From: a virus
IMG/VR virus record: IMGVR_UViG_3300030090_007212
Coordinates: 1-64,000 of that record
Reading direction: 5' to 3' (one strand)
Length of the DNA stretch: 64,000 nucleotides
Shown: positions 60,252 to 64,000 of the stretch, in pieces
Layout of the letters: the number at the start of each line of letters is the position of its first letter
Position numbering within the stretch: position 1 is the stretch's first letter
Notes under the pieces: model-generated
Databases searched by the model: none
What the model was told of the DNA's origin: nothing
Seen by the model: only the letters and a program-made list of their open reading frames with translations
Made by a program: the position numbers and the translations under genes

Positions 60252-62247
60252 CTATATCGGTTATATCTAAAACATTATAATCTACACAAGCACCAGCTAC
60301 ATCTCTTACCCCTAATTCATATACACCAAAGAAACTAAAAAATCTTACATCTAATTTTATAGGGTTTGCAGGGTTATTATAATCTAATAAACTAGCAATC
60401 CCATTTTGTGTAATACTTGAACTCTGTCCCCCTTTAAAATCATCAATATTTAGAATATCATACTTATAAAAAGTAGGTCTGTTTATCATATCTTCAAATT
60501 TATCTTTATCTTGGGGTATAAGTATTTCTTCCGCAGTTAAATAAAAATTACAAGGAGGATCTTGTCTTTGTAAATAGAATCTATTATTAAGATACATATA
60601 ATGAGCACCACTTTCAAAAGGATAATCTACACCACTTCCCATACCATCAATTTCACCAATACCTAATAAATCTCTCCATCTATACACATTAGGGGAAATT
60701 TGGGTTGCATAATCAGGCACTTTGTAATCTTGTTTTAACTTTTCTTGTTCTTGTGGGGAAGTGATATTATATTTATCAAATACTGTTTGTAAATCCACTG
60801 TTGGGTGAATAAAACTACTAAATTCTCTAATTTTAATTCTACTATGTGGTTGATATATGTATCCTTCTCTTTTACTAGGTACTGGAACATTACTATTTTT
60901 AGTGATGGATTCTAAATTTTCTCTATATATTGTATTAAGTCTGTGATATATATTCTCTAATGATCTTTCTAAAAGTTCATATTCGTTATATTCTACAATA
61001 TCTCCATGAAAATCTTCATCTGATTCATCTATATTAGTAAACCAAGAGTTAGTTGCATAGGTAGGATCACCAAATGCCCTAATATTATAATTGACTAAAG
61101 CATTATTTTCTGTTACATAACCCCCCACTATTCGTGTCCAAAACCTATCTTTTATATTGGCTGGTAGTTGAGATTGTTGATTATGCCAATATCTATTATA
61201 AACACTATTAGGTTGTGAATCATTGTCATTTTTAACAATCGTTAAAAATAATTCACTCAATGGTCTTCCTAAATTATCTTTTAACCCTTCAACATCTATA
61301 TCTTTAATAAAATTAAAAGACGCAACACCATCTTCATAATAATTAACACCAAATGCTGCAGGAAATAAATCATAATCAGTATATCCCGTAGTTAAAGATT
61401 TTAATATTCTTACATAATAAGAAGATTCATAATTATTTTTTATTCTTTTTATAGTTGATACTCCCGCTTGAAAATCAATATCTAAAGGATCAATATCCAT
61501 TACGAAAATTCTTTCAGTATTTTTACCTTCATTATCACCTAACTTAAATACTGCCTTCGATCTTTGAGAAAGTGCTAAATCTCCACTTAAATCTTGAAAA
61601 TTATAAAGATTTATTAAATCTCTAGGTTGTAAACCATGATTAATAGGTGTTTTAAATGCCACATAATCTCTACCATGTAATGAAACAACCATTTTTTCTA
61701 TGATAGGTAAACCATCTTTTAGGGAGATATTAAATTCATTTTGAACTAAAGTTATGTCGGTTTGTGCGTAAGGATAAGTAATTTTCATCAAATAATTTGA
61801 CGACCCATCACTATCTAATATACTCAATCGTTTATATCCTGGATCAAATGGAAAAAATTCACATAGAGAACTTTCATTATCACCTATTAATTCTAATTCT
61901 TCGTTAGTTTCATCATTAAAGTATCCTATCCACCCATCTTTTTCATAAATGTCACTACTAGATATCTTTTTAGACTCTACGGCTCCCGTATTAGAATTTT
62001 CATAAATTTTAATATTATCATTATAAATTGGATTGGATACTACTCCATTCAAAATTCCATAAAACCTATATATGCTACTTTCTTTTCTCTCTTCTTCAAA
62101 GACTTCGTAAGCATTTATATTAGTGTCAATATCATTAACAGGAATAGGTTTATTAGTATTTTCCATAGAAATGTTAAATTGTGTATTAACATTTACGGAA
62201 TCTACTGTCCTAGTTTTATTTAATAATATTTTAGTATTTTTCTCCAT
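60238..62247 (-). CDS. Virion protein, unknown
   Basis: 669 residues, mixed alpha/beta. Recognisable landmarks are YIYQPHSRIKIREFSSFIHP (near 470-490), NVYRWRDLLGIGEIDG (530s) and a C-terminus with two Cys. Resembles large baseplate wedge proteins in size and position, but I cannot name a homologue. Late-type motif 5 nt upstream of the ATG. Confidence 0.6.
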   Translation of the reverse strand: MEKNTKILLNKTRTVDSVNVNTQFNISMENTNKPIPVNDIDTNINAYEVFEEERKESSIYRFYGILNGVVSNPIYNDNIKIYENSNTGAVESKKISSSDIYEKDGWIGYFNDETNEELELIGDNESSLCEFFPFDPGYKRLSILDSDGSSNYLMKITYPYAQTDITLVQNEFNISLKDGLPIIEKMVVSLHGRDYVAFKTPINHGLQPRDLINLYNFQDLSGDLALSQRSKAVFKLGDNEGKNTERIFVMDIDPLDIDFQAGVSTIKRIKNNYESSYYVRILKSLTTGYTDYDLFPAAFGVNYYEDGVASFNFIKDIDVEGLKDNLGRPLSELFLTIVKNDNDSQPNSVYNRYWHNQQSQLPANIKDRFWTRIVGGYVTENNALVNYNIRAFGDPTYATNSWFTNIDESDEDFHGDIVEYNEYELLERSLENIYHRLNTIYRENLESITKNSNVPVPSKREGYIYQPHSRIKIREFSSFIHPTVDLQTVFDKYNITSPQEQEKLKQDYKVPDYATQISPNVYRWRDLLGIGEIDGMGSGVDYPFESGAHYMYLNNRFYLQRQDPPCNFYLTAEEILIPQDKDKFEDMINRPTFYKYDILNIDDFKGGQSSSITQNGIASLLDYNNPANPIKLDVRFFSFFGVYELGVRDVAGACVDYNVLDITDIDENC

Positions 62248-62252
62248 TTATA

Positions 62253-62260
62253 ATAAATAT
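62253..62260 (-). promoter_or_regulatory. ATATTTAT motif upstream of 62247
   Basis: Minus strand AAAATATTTATTATAA then ATG, between the stop of the fibre-like gene and the start of the 669-residue protein. Confidence 0.45.
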
Positions 62261-62263
62261 TTT

Positions 62264-64000
62264 CTATAAAATTTTAAAATATCCATCTTGATTACAATTC
62301 AATGGGCTATATGATAAATTCAAATCATAAGTTCCTGTTTGATTTATTGTTATGGTTATTGTTTTAATTTCATCTGCAGTTGCTACTGTACTAGTACCGT
62401 TTTGAATACTAACTCCTAACCCACCTAAATTAGATGACATACCTATTTGTGCTACGTTAGGTTGTGTAAGTGTAGTTGTTCCTCCGTTATATAAATTTAA
62501 ACCACCAGCTCCTTTAGAATTACTAATAGGGGGTATAGTTGGACAAAACGTTCCACCAAATAAACTTAAAGTTATAACTGCAGGTGCATTAAATACATTA
62601 ATTAAAGCGGTAGCGGCCATTGAAGGGAATCCGTAACCTACTCCTTGTGTTCCACTTATAGTGTAATTAGTAATAGTGGTAGTTGGTGTAGTTTGTGAGT
62701 TAGATCCCACATTACCACCAGTACTTAAACCACCACCCGGAGGATTAGCCAGTCCTGTTGTTCCACCAATACCAATAGGTGTAGTGTTTCCTATGTTACC
62801 TCCTGGGGTATTTACACCACCCGACCCACCTGATCCACCTGGTGTTCCGCCACCTCCTGTTTGAGAAGCGATTAATGTTTCACCTAAACATGTTTTATAT
62901 ATACTAAAAGGATTAGTAACTTCATGCCTTAAATTGTTTTGATTATTAGTGTTCTCTGAAGCGTCATCATTAGATGCACCTATACCTTGTAATGTCACTG
63001 CGTTTATTTTATCTGCAAAGAATTTCCCTACTGTTTTATGTAATGCTGTTTTACCTGGCAATAAACCAAAATATAAATAATATGGAGTTTGACTTCTATT
63101 AAATTTAATTCCATATATAGTACCACTACCATTAATTCCATCATCTACATCGTCTACACCACCACTATGTGCATTTTGTCCAAATGTAATTAAAGGTGGG
63201 GTAGTAGAATTAGGGAAATTAACAAAACTTGATGTTTGTCCAGGCGCTAATCCATAAAAATAGTCTGACCCTGTTGGGTTAGTGTCTTTATAAAATCCAC
63301 AAGCGTCTCCAGGGACAAACGCATCCCCATCATTGTAGGTAGATAATATAGGGTCACCACTGGAAAAATCATCTACTAATCTATAATAAGTAGGTGTGCC
63401 ATCCACTAAAGTAATTTCATCATATGTTTGGTAATCATTTTCAAATTCATTGGATCCTGGTCGCATATAATGTACATTTAAATCACCATCTTTATAACCA
63501 GAGAATCTTCTACAGAAATATTCTCTAATTTCTGTATCATGTTCAAAACGCATAAAACAATTACTAATCTCTATTTCTAAATCGTTAGTATCTATAGTGT
63601 CTACCCCTATTTGGGATTGATTAACTGTTGCAGGTGTATTAAGACAAGTGGTTGCTAAACAAGAAAAATCTACGTAACCTCTTAAATTTAATGCCCCTTC
63701 TTTATCTTCTCCGTAATTTAAATCTTTTCTAATTCCAGGAGGATTTCCACTATTTGGTGGGGGTGTATAGTTATTAATAACATTATCAATCTTATATTTT
63801 ATCGCCTCATAACTAACTTGAAAAGTGGTTGGTTGTAATTTATCCATTATAAATGGAACATCATCTATATCACAATAAGTAGTACTACCTAATTCCGTAA
63901 TTGTTGTAGGTAACATTATATTTGCCTTATATTCTAAATCATTATAACTATAATCACCTTTGGGTATAATAGAAGTATAATATAATTCTTGATCATACCA
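62264..64000 (-). CDS. Virion protein with Gly/Pro hinge, 5' end outside window
   Basis: At least 578 residues. A Met at 63916 gives a 550-residue frame, but 28 further codons in the same frame (WYDQELYYTS...YKANI) run to the window edge without a stop. So the real start is probably outside. Residues about 350-415 of the 550 form a Gly/Pro/Thr-rich linker (GGGGTPGGSGGSGG...), as in flexible fibre or appendage proteins. The C-terminal 130 residues are a small beta domain (PTTTITNYTISG, TITINQTGTYDLNLSYS). The N-terminal part is Cys-bearing and beta-rich. Confidence 0.65.
   Translation of the reverse strand, partial: WYDQELYYTSIIPKGDYSYNDLEYKANIMLPTTITELGSTTYCDIDDVPFIMDKLQPTTFQVSYEAIKYKIDNVINNYTPPPNSGNPPGIRKDLNYGEDKEGALNLRGYVDFSCLATTCLNTPATVNQSQIGVDTIDTNDLEIEISNCFMRFEHDTEIREYFCRRFSGYKDGDLNVHYMRPGSNEFENDYQTYDEITLVDGTPTYYRLVDDFSSGDPILSTYNDGDAFVPGDACGFYKDTNPTGSDYFYGLAPGQTSSFVNFPNSTTPPLITFGQNAHSGGVDDVDDGINGSGTIYGIKFNRSQTPYYLYFGLLPGKTALHKTVGKFFADKINAVTLQGIGASNDDASENTNNQNNLRHEVTNPFSIYKTCLGETLIASQTGGGGTPGGSGGSGGVNTPGGNIGNTTPIGIGGTTGLANPPGGGLSTGGNVGSNSQTTPTTTITNYTISGTQGVGYGFPSMAATALINVFNAPAVITLSLFGGTFCPTIPPISNSKGAGGLNLYNGGTTTLTQPNVAQIGMSSNLGGLGVSIQNGTSTVATADEIKTITITINQTGTYDLNLSYSPLNCNQDGYFKIL

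Noticed and set aside
9056-62260. T4-type late promoters (TATAAATA) on the plus strand
   Set aside because: The word appears in that orientation only as the reverse complement of the motif before minus-strand genes; reading it on the plus strand would drive transcription antisense to the upstream genes.
62676-62864. Plus-strand Pro-rich frame
   Set aside because: It is the antisense shadow of the Gly-rich linker of the fibre-like protein.
1-64000. Recoding of TAG as an amino acid, as in some Bacteroidetes phages
   Set aside because: Long genes use TAA or TGA and do not contain in-frame TAG; TAG does appear as a real stop (13307, 27006, 39561), and no tRNA with anticodon CTA was found in the window.
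1-64000. Prophage in a bacterial chromosome
   Set aside because: No integrase, attachment site or host gene is seen, and the composition and strand bias are uniform over 64 kb.
1-64000. CRISPR array or insertion sequence
   Set aside because: No spaced direct repeats of 25-40 nt and no transposase-like gene were seen; the only tandem repeat is the in-frame one at 21609-21697.

Overview
The window is a single stretch of a large, AT-rich tailed-phage genome. There are no host housekeeping operons. Almost all genes are packed head to tail on the minus strand, often with ATGA or TAATG overlaps. The content is phage: very long virion proteins, a gp46/gp47-type nuclease pair, primase, RuvC-like resolvase, lysis enzymes, tRNAs and phage-borne host-like genes. 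The host is very probably a member of Bacteroidetes, most likely flavobacterial. Three things point there: a tail-region protein (45568-48480) carries a beta-propeller module typical of secreted Bacteroidetes surface proteins; several genes are preceded by TTG-N19/20-TAnnTTTG promoters, the Bacteroidetes housekeeping signature; and there is a Hc1-type histone-like protein and an RpoD-like sigma factor of Bacteroidetes flavour. The breadth of accessory genes suggests a genome much larger than this window (inference).

Layout. 1-8949: accessory and DNA-modification genes (DUF262/HNH protein, small membrane proteins, an N4/N6-type and a Dam-type methyltransferase, a ClpP protease, a full-length type II glutamine synthetase). 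8976-15104: tRNA-Ala, DnaJ, thioredoxin, a Ro60/TROVE-like vWA protein with a host-type promoter and an unusual downstream region, then tRNA-Gln, tRNA-Asp and tRNA-Glu. 15134-16486: an OmpR-type response regulator and a GCDIH-family protein. 16530-31635: many likely late or virion-associated genes (peptidoglycan-binding coiled-coil protein, Mrr-like nuclease, M23 peptidase, Hc1 histone-like protein) and a lysis region with two amidases and an overlapping spanin-like pair. 31745-41986: sigma factor, SbcC/SbcD-like pair, RecB/Cas4-like nuclease, a plus-strand three-gene operon, a QueF-like protein without its catalytic cysteine, primase and resolvase. 42028-64000: a 22-kb block of nine virion (tail, baseplate or fibre) genes, including one of 3012 residues; the last is cut by the window edge.

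Two promoter classes can be read by eye. Host-type promoters precede DNA-metabolism and takeover genes (Dam, TROVE, sigma operon, SbcD, RecB-like, primase, the QueF-like operon), several only 4-14 nt from the start codon. A second motif, ATATTTAT, lies 4-40 nt upstream of virion and lysis genes and of the tRNA-Ala gene. This suggests an early or middle programme read by host sigma and a late programme read by another factor, for which the phage-encoded sigma is the obvious candidate (inference). Several unrelated late proteins share an N-terminal peptide like MK-(I/V)-x-(V/I)-(T/K)-E-S-Q-(F/Y)-x-x-I, which looks like a capsid-targeting tag.

The most interesting items are the Cys-less QueF homologue, the captured host propeller in a virion protein, the phage glutamine synthetase, the TROVE/tRNA locus, the phage response regulator, the two-class promoter architecture and the candidate capsid-targeting peptides. 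All family assignments are by eye from motifs; no search was run.
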